Below are positions 44,548-53,372 of a DNA stretch of 64,000 bases, in pieces. Both the position numbers and the translations under genes were made by a program. The stretch covers positions 62,001 through 126,000 of the forward strand of contig JAHBSK010000010.1 in the NCBI GenBank assembly GCA_019639175.1, written 5' to 3'. This DNA comes from Acidobacteriota bacterium (GTDB taxonomy: Bacteria > Acidobacteriota > Blastocatellia > Pyrinomonadales > Pyrinomonadaceae). The notes under the pieces are model-generated. The model was given only the letters and a program-made list of their open reading frames with translations, made no database searches and was not told where the DNA came from. Every line of letters begins with the position of its first letter. Position 1 is the stretch's first letter.

Positions 44548-46116
44548 ATGCAAACACAAAGAGTACTGGACGAATTTAAGAACGAACCGTTTACCGATTT
44601 TTCAAGGCCGGAGAATGCCGATGCGTTCAGGGCCGCGTTGGAAAAAGTTCGGGGAGAACTGGGCCGCGAATATCCTTCCGTCATAAACGGAGAAAAGGTC
44701 ACGCTTGAAAGCAAGTTTCAGAGCATCAACCCTTCAAACATTTCAGAGGTCGTCGGCGTGTTTTCCGAGGGCGACACCGACACGTCTTTGGTCGAAAAGG
44801 CGATAGACGCCGCGGCCGAGGCGTTCAAGACGTGGAAGAATGTTGCTCCGGCCGAACGTGCCGAATATCTTTTCAAGATCGCGGACATTATGCGTCAGCG
44901 AAAGCACGAGCTTTCGGCATGGATGGTGTTCGAGGTCGGAAAGACCTGGGCGGAAGCAGACGGCGACACTGCTGAAGCCATCGACTTTGCAGAATTTTAC
45001 GGCAGGGAAATGCTTCGCTGGTCACAGGAACAGCCGATAACAAAGATCGCCGGCGAGGACAACAGCTTTGAGTATATTCCGCTCGGCGTCGGAGCGATAA
45101 TTCCGCCGTGGAATTTTCCGCTTGCCATCATGTCCGGCATGACAATGGCGGCTGTTGTTGCGGGCAACACGGTCGTTGTAAAACCGTCGTCTGATTCGCC
45201 GACAATCGCCGCGAAATTCATGGAGATCGTGGAAGAAGTTGGCCTGCCGAAAGGCGTCATCAACTTCCTTACCGGAAGCGCAAAGACCGGCGAGGCAATG
45301 GTGACAAGTCCTAAAACGCGGTTTATTTCCTTTACCGGATCAAAGGGCGTCGGGCTGCATATCAATGAAGAAGCTGCAAAGACGCGTCCGGGACAGATCT
45401 GGATCAAACGCGTTATCGCCGAAATGGGCGGTAAGGATGCGATCATCGTTGCTGACGATGCCGATCTTGATTCGGCTGCTTTGGGCGTAGTTCAGGCTGC
45501 GTTTGGCTTTCAGGGACAGAAATGCTCGGCCTGTTCGCGGCTTATTGTGGATGAAAAGGTCCATGACGAATTGATCCTAAAGGTAAAAACCCTCACGGAA
45601 ACACTTAAGATCGGCCAGCCGACCGAATCGGGTACCAATGTCGCCTCCGTCATCAACAAACGCTCTTTTGACAAGACTCTTGGCTACATAAATAAAGGTA
45701 TCGAAGAAGGCGGCGAGGCCATTATCGGCGGAACCGGCGATGACAGCGAGGGATTCTTTATCTACCCGACGGTCATCACTAACGTGAAACCGGGCGATAC
45801 CATCGAACAGGAAGAGATATTCGCTCCTGTTCTTGCCGTAATAAAAGCGAAGGATTATGACCACGCTCTGGAGATAGCAAATGGAACCGAGTTTGGACTA
45901 ACGGGTGCGGTCTATTCCGCGTCAGAAGAGAGATTGGAGCGTGCCAGAAAAGAATTTCATGTCGGTAACCTGTATCTGAACCGCAAATGCACCGGCGCTC
46001 TTGTCGGCGTTCACCCTTTCGGCGGTTTCAATATGAGCGGAACGGATTCAAAGGCCGGAGGGCGTGAATACCTGATCCAGTTCATGCAGGGTAAATCCAT
46101 TGCGAGGAAAATTTGA
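44548..46116 (+). CDS. pruA: L-glutamate gamma-semialdehyde (1-pyrroline-5-carboxylate) dehydrogenase
   Basis: NAD-dependent enzyme of the aldehyde dehydrogenase family that finishes proline and arginine catabolism by converting glutamate semialdehyde to glutamate. At 522 residues it matches the stand-alone (RocA-like) type. Motifs: PPWNFPLAIMSGMTMAAVVAGN for the cofactor, EMGGKDAIIVADDADLD with catalytic Glu, and GQKCSACSRLIV with catalytic Cys. The ATG at 44548 has AGGT upstream and fits the family start. The proline dehydrogenase partner is not in the window. The next gene overlaps its stop codon by one base. Confidence 0.94.
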   Translation: MQTQRVLDEFKNEPFTDFSRPENADAFRAALEKVRGELGREYPSVINGEKVTLESKFQSINPSNISEVVGVFSEGDTDTSLVEKAIDAAAEAFKTWKNVAPAERAEYLFKIADIMRQRKHELSAWMVFEVGKTWAEADGDTAEAIDFAEFYGREMLRWSQEQPITKIAGEDNSFEYIPLGVGAIIPPWNFPLAIMSGMTMAAVVAGNTVVVKPSSDSPTIAAKFMEIVEEVGLPKGVINFLTGSAKTGEAMVTSPKTRFISFTGSKGVGLHINEEAAKTRPGQIWIKRVIAEMGGKDAIIVADDADLDSAALGVVQAAFGFQGQKCSACSRLIVDEKVHDELILKVKTLTETLKIGQPTESGTNVASVINKRSFDKTLGYINKGIEEGGEAIIGGTGDDSEGFFIYPTVITNVKPGDTIEQEEIFAPVLAVIKAKDYDHALEIANGTEFGLTGAVYSASEERLERARKEFHVGNLYLNRKCTGALVGVHPFGGFNMSGTDSKAGGREYLIQFMQGKSIARKI

Positions 46117-47033
46117 TGTCCCTAAGATCTCTTTTTGCTAATTTTGCTGCGCTCACGGCGGTAGTATTTGCCGCCGTGAGTTTCGGTTATGCTCAGCGCG
46201 CCGCAACCGCCCCGAAACCGGCCCCGCGGCCGATGATCTTCGCCGTTCTAAACGACGGAGTATCTCTGGAACCGATCGCTCTGGTAGAGAAAAAGGAATT
46301 AAAGGCTCCCGTCAGCGGAAGCGATGAACTCTCGTTGATACAGGCTTTCAACCGGGAATTTTACGGGGCAAAACAAACCTATCGCGTTATATTCGGCGGA
46401 ACGAACGCGGGAACTGTCACCGTAAATTCGGCTGATGCCTCAGCAGAATGCGCAAAGAATGTTGCCTCTGTCACCACAACGTCAACACGTGTAACGCCAA
46501 AAGGCCATCTGATGGCACTGGCGACGAACGCTGCCGTCAGCAAACAGGCCAGCGGAACGCGCAGAATGCCGACATGGCCGGAAAGGAACGAACTGGATGT
46601 ACTTATAAGAGCAGAGTTTGCAAAAAATTCGGTTCCTGTAACAAAGCTGGACTATCACAACCTGACCGCTCTTGACGTCGATAACGACAAGAAGGCGGAA
46701 CTTGTCGGCAGCTTCTGGGTGGAGAATGAACCAAAAGCCCGAACGCTTCTGTTCTTCATCGCTGAAAAAGGAAGTGATGGTAAATATTCGATCTCTCATT
46801 CGGATCTGAGAACGATAAATGAGGACGAGGTTCTGAACGGCGAAATATCCGTTTTGGATGACGGCGTTTATCACGAACTTCTTCTTGATGTTTTCGATTA
46901 CGATGGCGACGGCGTCGCCGAGGTCTTTACTTTTGTCCGAGCCTTTGAAGGGTCGGGATTCAATGTCTATAAACGTACGGACGGCAAATGGACAAAAGTT
47001 TTTGAAGGATCTAATTATCACTGCGGATTTTAG
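46116..47033 (+). CDS. Secreted protein with calcium-binding-like repeats, unknown function
   Basis: A 305-residue exported protein (signal peptide ending VSFGYA, then QRAAT). Two Asp-rich loops are visible: ALDVDNDKKAELVGSF and DVFDYDGDGVAEVFTF, the DxDxDG pattern of FG-GAP/EF-hand-like repeats, which in such secreted proteins lie between beta strands. The N-terminal half is mixed with Thr- and Ala-rich stretches. It begins at ATG 46116, overlapping the pruA stop codon (TGATG), with GAGGA upstream. No enzymatic motif is seen. Confidence 0.7.
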   Translation: MSLRSLFANFAALTAVVFAAVSFGYAQRAATAPKPAPRPMIFAVLNDGVSLEPIALVEKKELKAPVSGSDELSLIQAFNREFYGAKQTYRVIFGGTNAGTVTVNSADASAECAKNVASVTTTSTRVTPKGHLMALATNAAVSKQASGTRRMPTWPERNELDVLIRAEFAKNSVPVTKLDYHNLTALDVDNDKKAELVGSFWVENEPKARTLLFFIAEKGSDGKYSISHSDLRTINEDEVLNGEISVLDDGVYHELLLDVFDYDGDGVAEVFTFVRAFEGSGFNVYKRTDGKWTKVFEGSNYHCGF

Positions 47034-47133
47034 TAAAAGAGGCGATCTTTTTTGCGCAAATTTAACGATAGTGTTAAATCCGTGAACGGATCGGATGATG
47101 ACATTGGTCTGTTCAATATAGACTGCCTACATT

Positions 47134-48684
47134 ATGATGAGCCAAAATAAACTGTTCAAAAGATCGTTGTCGTTATGTTTGCTTTTCAGCCTGGCCTTTT
47201 CTGTTTTGGGACAGATACCTGCTCCGTTTCCTGTAAAGAGACAGGAAACCCCCGAAACCTGGAAAAAGGACGGCTGGTCGCGTATGGACGAGGTGAAGAA
47301 GCAAAAGATACGCAGCGGCAAGGCAAAGAACGTCATTCTTTTCATGGGAGACGGGATGGGCATTTCAACGTTGACCGCTGCCAGAATATTGGAAGGACAG
47401 CTTCGCGGCGAGAGCGGAGAAGAGAACCGTCTAAGCTTTGAAGAATTTCCGTTTTCGGCATTGTCAAAAACGTATCAGGTGGATCAGCAAACACCTGATT
47501 CTGCCCCGACGATGAGTTCGATAGTGACAGGTGTCAAAACCAACAACGGGATGATATCCGTCAACCAGAACGCCCGTCCGAACGATTTCCGCACCGTAAA
47601 GGGAAACGAGGCAAAGACCATTTTGCAGTATGCCGAGGAAGCCGGACTTTCCACCGGTGTTATCTCAACGGCGAGGCTGACCCACGCAACGCCGGCAGCC
47701 TGTTATTCTCACACGCATCAGCGTGGCTGGGAATCGGACAGAAATGTAAAAACGAGCAGCGAAGATGCTCACAACGCGGGTTTCCCGGACATTGCCAGAC
47801 AGCTTATTGAATTCAAGTACGGTGACGGCGTCGATGTCGCATTCGGCGGCGGCCGTTCAAAGTTTATCCCGGAGACAAAACAGGACCCCGAATACGCTGA
47901 CCGCAACGGCGAACGCCAGGACGGGCGCGACCTCACCGAAGAATGGGTGAAAAAACGCCCCGGAGCGGAATTTATCTGGGACAAAAAAGGATTTGACGCT
48001 CTCGACCCAAAGAAAACAAAGAGCGTTCTTGGGCTTTTTGAGCCGTCTCATATGAAATATGAATATGAGCGCGCTAAAGATCCCGGCGGTGAGCCTTCGC
48101 TTACCGAAATGGCCTTGAAAGCGGTCGATATCCTCTCAAACAATAAAAAAGGATATTTCCTCATGGTCGAAGGCGGCAGGATCGACCATTCGCATCACAA
48201 CGGCAGCGCGTTCCGGGCATTGACGGAAACCATCGAGCTTTCAAATGCCGTGCGTGCAGTTGCAAACAAGGTCAACCTTGATGAAACGCTGATAATTGTC
48301 ACTGCCGACCATTCGCACGCTTTCGTTATGTCCGGTTATCCGTATCGCGGAAACAATATTCTCGGCCTCGTCAGGGAAGGCAAAGCCGACGGCAGTCCGG
48401 CGGACAGCTATAAATTGGGTACTGACAAAAAGCCTTATACGACGCTTGGCTATATGAACGGAACAGGAGCGGTAAGAGAAGGCGAAAGAAAGGCCGTTAC
48501 ACAGGAGGAAGCTCTTGATCCTGATTTTAAGCAGCCTGCGCTCGTCCCGCTTGCGGGCGAAACTCACGGCGGCGAAGACGTTGCGATATATGCCACCGGC
48601 ATAAATGCGCAATACATTCGCGGCTCAATGGAACAAAACTGGATATTCTATGTCATGGCCGATGCTTTGGGCCTGGCCAGATGA
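47134..48684 (+). CDS. Alkaline phosphatase, secreted
   Basis: A 516-residue exported PhoA-type phosphatase. After the signal peptide (ending FSVLGQI) the metal and active-site signatures are present: FMGDGMGISTLTAARI (first metal Asp), PDSAPTMSSIVTG (nucleophile Ser), the EGGRIDHSHH motif with metal ligands, TADHSH, and GETHGGEDVAIYATG near the C-terminus. It removes phosphate from organic esters outside the inner membrane. Two ATGs (47134, 47137) are equivalent starts. A hairpin terminator follows. No Pho-box could be identified by eye upstream. Confidence 0.93.
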   Translation: MMSQNKLFKRSLSLCLLFSLAFSVLGQIPAPFPVKRQETPETWKKDGWSRMDEVKKQKIRSGKAKNVILFMGDGMGISTLTAARILEGQLRGESGEENRLSFEEFPFSALSKTYQVDQQTPDSAPTMSSIVTGVKTNNGMISVNQNARPNDFRTVKGNEAKTILQYAEEAGLSTGVISTARLTHATPAACYSHTHQRGWESDRNVKTSSEDAHNAGFPDIARQLIEFKYGDGVDVAFGGGRSKFIPETKQDPEYADRNGERQDGRDLTEEWVKKRPGAEFIWDKKGFDALDPKKTKSVLGLFEPSHMKYEYERAKDPGGEPSLTEMALKAVDILSNNKKGYFLMVEGGRIDHSHHNGSAFRALTETIELSNAVRAVANKVNLDETLIIVTADHSHAFVMSGYPYRGNNILGLVREGKADGSPADSYKLGTDKKPYTTLGYMNGTGAVREGERKAVTQEEALDPDFKQPALVPLAGETHGGEDVAIYATGINAQYIRGSMEQNWIFYVMADALGLAR

Positions 48685-48741
48685 CATTGAACTGCTGGAA
48701 TATAGAGAAAAGCAAAAATAGGGTTTAATCAACTCAGACAG

Positions 48742-48774
48742 ACAGGATCGGGAGTTTCTTCCGTTCCTGTTTTA
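48742..48774 (+). terminator. Terminator after alkaline phosphatase
   Basis: The arms ACAGGA-T-CGGGAG (48742-48754) and CTTCCG-T-TCCTGT (48758-48770) enclose a 3-base loop with one T-T mismatch, followed by TTTATTT. It lies between the phosphatase and fmt. Confidence 0.7.
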
Positions 48775-48818
48775 TTTGGATTCTGCTTTTTGGCATCGGT
48801 GCGGTTAAAATATAGCTG

Positions 48819-49772
48819 ATGAAGATTGTTTTTATGGGAACGCCGGAAGCGGCAGTTCCCACATTGTTGAGGTTGCTTGCCGACGGCCATGAGGTCGTCG
48901 CCGTTTATACACAACCTGACCGGCCTTCGGGCAGAGGCAATAAGATAACGATGTCGCCGGTAAAACTGGCCGCTCTTGCAAACGACCTGCCTGTGTTTCA
49001 GCCTGTAAAGATCAGGTCGCAGGAAACTTTGGACACGATGCGGTCGCATCAGGCTGATGCTGCGGTCGTCGTTGCCTACGGCAGAATATTGCCGCCCGCT
49101 GTATTGGAGATATTTCCCAAAGGAGCGATCAATGTCCACTTTTCGCTGCTGCCAAAATATCGCGGAGCAGCTCCGGTAAATTGGGCGATAGTCAATGGAG
49201 AGAAAGAGACCGGTGTTACCACGATGCTGATGGACGAAGGCCTGGACACCGGAGCGATACTTTTAACAAGCAGAACGGAGATAGGTGAGGAGGAAACCGC
49301 CGTAGAATTGATGTCACGCCTGTCACAGGACGGAGCCGAGCTTTTGTCCGAAACGTTGGGGACATTCGACCACATTACACCGAGATCACAGGACAACGAC
49401 GCGGCGACCTATGCACCGTTGTTGAAAAAAGAGTTTGGCAATATCGACTGGAGCGAGAGTGCGAATGCGATCTCAGGAAAAGTGCAAGGCTTTCAGCCAT
49501 TCCCGACAACTTTTACGGCGTTTAGGGGAAAAAAGCTCACAATATGGTCGGCCAAGGCTGTGGGGCCGCAAGACGGCAGCATTCCCGAATCTGCTCCTAT
49601 CGGTACGATAGCTTTTGTGGGAAAAGATTCATTTGATGTCGTTTGCGGCGGCGGAACCGTGCTGAGAATTTTTGAGGTTCAGATGGAAGGAAGAAAAAGA
49701 GTGAGCAGCCGCGATCTTATCAATTCCGCCAAACCTGCCGCGGGCGAAATGCTGGGAGAGTTGGCGTCATGA
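48819..49772 (+). CDS. fmt: Methionyl-tRNA formyltransferase
   Basis: Formylates the initiator tRNA. The 317-residue length is the standard. The N-terminal formyltransferase fold begins MKIVFMGTPEAAVPTL. The catalytic and folate-binding loop NVHFSLLPKYRGAAPVNWAI and MLMDEGLDTGAIL are present (Asn, His and Asp in the canonical places). The C-terminal OB-like domain (EVQMEGRKRV) completes it. It starts the series fmt-trhO-rsmB, with overlaps of 4 bases at each junction. Confidence 0.97.
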   Translation: MKIVFMGTPEAAVPTLLRLLADGHEVVAVYTQPDRPSGRGNKITMSPVKLAALANDLPVFQPVKIRSQETLDTMRSHQADAAVVVAYGRILPPAVLEIFPKGAINVHFSLLPKYRGAAPVNWAIVNGEKETGVTTMLMDEGLDTGAILLTSRTEIGEEETAVELMSRLSQDGAELLSETLGTFDHITPRSQDNDAATYAPLLKKEFGNIDWSESANAISGKVQGFQPFPTTFTAFRGKKLTIWSAKAVGPQDGSIPESAPIGTIAFVGKDSFDVVCGGGTVLRIFEVQMEGRKRVSSRDLINSAKPAAGEMLGELAS

Positions 49773-50563
49773 GCGAAACCGCTGCCGTGCAGATCATCAC
49801 TTTCTATCAATTCAAAAAGATCGGCCTTATCCGGCCGCTTGAAGAAACGCGCCGGATCATCCGTGAGGAAATGGCCGCCCGTGGCATCAAAGGCACGCTG
49901 ATACTTGCCGAAGAAGGTTTCAATTCGACCATTGCCGGAAAGCCGACTGAAATATCGGAATTTATTTCTTTTCTTGAGAAGCTCCTTGAAACAAAAATAG
50001 CTTTTAAATCCTCATACAGCGACGATCTTCCGTTTCGCAAGATCGACGTAAAGATAAAGCCTGAGATCGTCACGCTTAAACAGCCTGTTGATATTTCAAA
50101 AGGTGTCGGGACACACGTTTCGCCGAAGGACTGGAACGACCTTATCTCGTCGCCCGACGTCATATTGCTTGATACGCGTAACGATTATGAATTTAACACC
50201 GGAACCTTTGAAGGGGCGTTAAACCCGAAGACCGAGAAATTCAGCGACCTGCCGGAGTATGTCGAGAGGCATTTGTCAGAACATAAAGATAAAAAGATCG
50301 CAATGTTCTGCACCGGCGGCATCAGATGCGAAAAGTTTGCTCCGTATATGCTTGCAAAAGGCTTTCGCGAGGTATATCAGCTTGAGGGCGGCATTCTCAA
50401 ATATCTGGAAGAAGTTGACCCTGACGATACAAAATGGCGCGGTGAATGTTACGTTTTCGATACGCGCGTCACCGTCGATCACAGCCTCAGAAAAGGTGAA
50501 GGCATCGATCCTTCACAGCCGGCAGATGAACCGAAAAACAACGACGCCGCCGATACAAAATGA
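49769..50563 (+). CDS. trhO: tRNA uridine(34) hydroxylase, rhodanese-like
   Basis: A 264-residue TrhO/YceA protein: an N-terminal acylphosphatase-like part, then a rhodanese domain with the catalytic loop CTGGIRCEKFAPYML (active-site Cys in FCTGGIRC). TrhO uses O2 to make 5-hydroxyuridine at the tRNA wobble position, the precursor of cmo5U/mo5U. The end KNNDAADTK is a hydrophilic tail. It overlaps fmt (ATGA) and rsmB by four bases each, forming a cluster of RNA-modification and translation genes. Confidence 0.93.
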   Translation: MSETAAVQIITFYQFKKIGLIRPLEETRRIIREEMAARGIKGTLILAEEGFNSTIAGKPTEISEFISFLEKLLETKIAFKSSYSDDLPFRKIDVKIKPEIVTLKQPVDISKGVGTHVSPKDWNDLISSPDVILLDTRNDYEFNTGTFEGALNPKTEKFSDLPEYVERHLSEHKDKKIAMFCTGGIRCEKFAPYMLAKGFREVYQLEGGILKYLEEVDPDDTKWRGECYVFDTRVTVDHSLRKGEGIDPSQPADEPKNNDAADTK

Positions 50564-51876
50564 AGGTCTCACCCGCAAGAAAAGCCGCTTACGATATTCT
50601 GCTGAAGATCGAGGCTGAAAAGGCGTTCAGTTCCGTTCTGCTGCCGAAATATGCCGAGAACTTGCAGGAACGCGACCGCTCGCTGCTCTATGCACTTGTA
50701 CTCGGCGTTCTGCGTCGGCAATTGCTTCTGGACAGATACATAAAAGAGCTTACAAAAGGAAAAAAGCTTGATACAGAAGTGATTTTGATCCTGCGGCTTG
50801 GCCTGTTTCAGATAATGTTCATGACAAAAATTCCCGGCCATTCTATCGTGAATGAGGCAGTGCTTTTGACGGGAACGGCTCGGAAAAGTTCGGCGAAAGG
50901 GCTTGTAAATGCGGTTCTGCGCAATGCATTGCGCAAGTTGCCGGAATTAAGTTACACGGATGATATCGAGCGGCTTTCCATTGAAGGCTCAATGCCTGAA
51001 TGGCTTGTTCGACGATGGATAGATCAGTTCGGCATTGAAAAAACGACCAGCATTATAAATGCCTTCAACGAACCGCCGGTCACGGCTTTTCGCCTGACCC
51101 GAAAAGCTCTTTTAAGTGCGGAAAGGCGTGAGGGAATAACGCAGGCGGTTTTGAACGAGGCCTCTGCCTCGGAAATTCTTCCCGGAGCATTCACAACACC
51201 GCGAATAACGCCCGATCTGCGGCGGCTGAGCGATGAAGGTTTTATATATTTTCAGGATATTGGGTCACAAATGATCGCTTCAACTGTTAGCCTGAAAGCA
51301 CACCAGTCATTTCTCGATCTTTGTGCGGCTCCGGGCGGCAAGGCGGCCATGGCTGCCGCACAGTCTGACAAAAATGCAGGCATAATGGTCGCCGCAGAAC
51401 TTCACGGCTCTCGTGTTCGTTTTCTGAAACAGAATTGCGAACTTCAGGGCGCGGAAAATATCCGTGTTGTTCAGCTTGACGCCGAACATCCGCTTCCTTT
51501 TCCCGAAAGATCGTTTGATGTGGTGCTGGTGGACGCTCCGTGCAGCGGCACCGGAACGATAGGAAGCAATCCTGAGATCAGGTATTTTCTTGAAAGTTCA
51601 GATATTTACGATCTTCAGCGCAAACAACGCGAGATACTTCATCAGGCATCAAATGTCGTAAAGCCGGGAGGCCGCCTTTTATATTCGACCTGTTCTCTGG
51701 AAAGAGAAGAGAATGAGGACCTGATAAGAACTTTTATGACGGAGAACGATGACTTTTCTTTGGTTTCTCCGAATCTTCCTGAGATCTTTCTTACCGTTGA
51801 GGGCAATGGCCGCATATTTCCCGATACCGGGCCATACGAGGGATTTTGTATTTTTGAGCTACGGCGTCGAAATTAA
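50560..51876 (+). CDS. rsmB: 16S rRNA (cytosine-967-C5)-methyltransferase
   Basis: A 438-residue RsmB (Sun) protein: an N-terminal NusB-like RNA-binding domain (about 1-150) and a SAM-dependent methyltransferase domain. The catalytic cysteines are in DAPCSGTGTIGSNP and STCSLEREENEDL. The SAM loop is LDLCAAPGGKAAM. The overlap with trhO implies coupling. The next gene (PASTA protein) starts 82 bases later. Confidence 0.96.
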   Translation: MKVSPARKAAYDILLKIEAEKAFSSVLLPKYAENLQERDRSLLYALVLGVLRRQLLLDRYIKELTKGKKLDTEVILILRLGLFQIMFMTKIPGHSIVNEAVLLTGTARKSSAKGLVNAVLRNALRKLPELSYTDDIERLSIEGSMPEWLVRRWIDQFGIEKTTSIINAFNEPPVTAFRLTRKALLSAERREGITQAVLNEASASEILPGAFTTPRITPDLRRLSDEGFIYFQDIGSQMIASTVSLKAHQSFLDLCAAPGGKAAMAAAQSDKNAGIMVAAELHGSRVRFLKQNCELQGAENIRVVQLDAEHPLPFPERSFDVVLVDAPCSGTGTIGSNPEIRYFLESSDIYDLQRKQREILHQASNVVKPGGRLLYSTCSLEREENEDLIRTFMTENDDFSLVSPNLPEIFLTVEGNGRIFPDTGPYEGFCIFELRRRN

Positions 51877-51957
51877 GGAAATATACGCGAATATACGGTT
51901 TGTTGTGTTTCCGAAAAGTGTTAAACTTTAACTTTAGGTTTTGTGACCGAATAGCAG

Positions 51958-52641
51958 ATGAGCATTATCAAAACAGGAGCATCCGCAATAGGAAGGCTGA
52001 TCACGCTCGGCATCCTTTTGTTTGCATTTGCGGCCGGCATGGCCGGTGTGATGTATCTGTCGCTGTCGGGTGAGGAAGTAAGGGTTCCTGAGATAGTCGG
52101 TAAGGATTTTGTCGAGAGCGAAAAAGAGCTTGCGGCTTTGGGGCTGAAACTGAAAAGGCGTGCCGACCGGCCAAGCACGGAAAAGATAAATACTGTATTG
52201 GAACAACTGCCGCGTCCGGGCGAAACGGTCAAGACCGGACAGATGATCCTGGTCGTGGTCGCTTCCGCGGGCGGCGTGCCGGAGCAGACGCCGGAATCGC
52301 TGAAAAAGGACATCGAATCGGACGACACCGAAAAGATCGAGGAGATGATCTCCGATAAGCCGAAACGTACGCGAACGCCTTCAAATTCCAATGCGAATGC
52401 GAATACCGAGCCGGAGCAGAAAAAGGCGGATACGCGCCGCGATGTCATCTCAAATTCGGCGACGCCGCCTGCCAATACAGGCTCAGGTTCCGGCAGCGAA
52501 ACTCCGAAACCGGATGACACGCCGCGTCGTGACACACCGCCGCCTCCGCCAACCCCCAAACCACAGCCGACACAGGCAGAAAGGCCGTCCGGCGGTGACA
52601 CACGGCCACGCACAACGCCGCGCCCGACACCTAGGCCGTAA
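51958..52641 (+). CDS. Membrane protein with one PASTA domain and Pro-rich tail
   Basis: A 227-residue protein with one N-terminal membrane helix (about 9-32), one PASTA domain (about 40-105: VRVPEIVGKDFVESEKELAA, ending GQMILVVVASAGG) and a long charged, then Pro/Thr-rich tail (PRTTPRPTPRP). PASTA domains bind peptidoglycan fragments or cell-wall components. Here there is no kinase or penicillin-binding part. It occurs between rsmB and rpe, a place where PASTA-containing proteins are common in other bacteria. Function is inferred only. Confidence 0.75.
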   Translation: MSIIKTGASAIGRLITLGILLFAFAAGMAGVMYLSLSGEEVRVPEIVGKDFVESEKELAALGLKLKRRADRPSTEKINTVLEQLPRPGETVKTGQMILVVVASAGGVPEQTPESLKKDIESDDTEKIEEMISDKPKRTRTPSNSNANANTEPEQKKADTRRDVISNSATPPANTGSGSGSETPKPDDTPRRDTPPPPPTPKPQPTQAERPSGGDTRPRTTPRPTPRP

Positions 52642-52684
52642 TAAAGCATAAGCAACCGAAATCAATTACTTTGCAACAAAATAA

Positions 52685-53347
52685 ATGTTTGAAATAGCAC
52701 CTTCGATATTGTCCGCTGATTTTACTCGCCTGGCCGAGGAGATCAGTGTTGTCAAAGAAGCAGGCGTACGTGTGCTTCATGTCGATGTCATGGATGGCCG
52801 GTTCGTCCCGAATATCACTATCGGCCTGCCAGTTGTCAGGTCTATCCGGGCGGTGACGGACATGATCATTGACACACATCTGATGATAGTGGAGCCAAGC
52901 CGATACGCGGTCGAATTTGCCGAAGCCGGAGCCAACATGGTCTCTGTGCATGTCGAGGCAGACCCGCATCTGCACCGAACGCTGACGGCAATACGAGAGG
53001 CAGGAGCGCTTGCCGGAATTGCCATCAATCCGGCAACACCCGTATCTATGCTCGAAGAGGCGATTGAGTTCGCCGATTTTATTTTGGTGATGTCGGTAAA
53101 TCCGGGTTTTGGCGGACAAAAATTCATATCGACGGCGCTGAACAAGGTGCGTGTCCTAAAAAATATGATCCGCGAAAAAGGATTGGATGTCCGTATTGAG
53201 ATAGACGGCGGGATCGATGGCTCGAACATCGCCGATGTGGTTGAGGCCGGGGTCGAGCTGATAGTTGCCGGATCGGCGGTTTACGGAAAAGACGATCCGG
53301 CGAAAGCGGTTCGGGAATTAATGGAAAAAGGGACGGTTTGGGTTTGA
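52685..53347 (+). CDS. rpe: Ribulose-phosphate 3-epimerase
   Basis: Interconverts ribulose 5-phosphate and xylulose 5-phosphate in the pentose phosphate pathway. A 220-residue TIM-barrel enzyme with IAPSILSADFTRLAEE, the metal/catalytic HVDVMDGRFVPN, DTHLMI, MSVNPGFGGQKF and the phosphate loop EIDGGIDG, ending VAGSAVYGKDD. The metal His and both catalytic Asp are present. It lies 43 bases from the PASTA gene and 25 bases before the BamD-like gene. Confidence 0.96.
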   Translation: MFEIAPSILSADFTRLAEEISVVKEAGVRVLHVDVMDGRFVPNITIGLPVVRSIRAVTDMIIDTHLMIVEPSRYAVEFAEAGANMVSVHVEADPHLHRTLTAIREAGALAGIAINPATPVSMLEEAIEFADFILVMSVNPGFGGQKFISTALNKVRVLKNMIREKGLDVRIEIDGGIDGSNIADVVEAGVELIVAGSAVYGKDDPAKAVRELMEKGTVWV

Positions 53348-53372
53348 ACTGCCGCCTGATTTGGAGTGACCT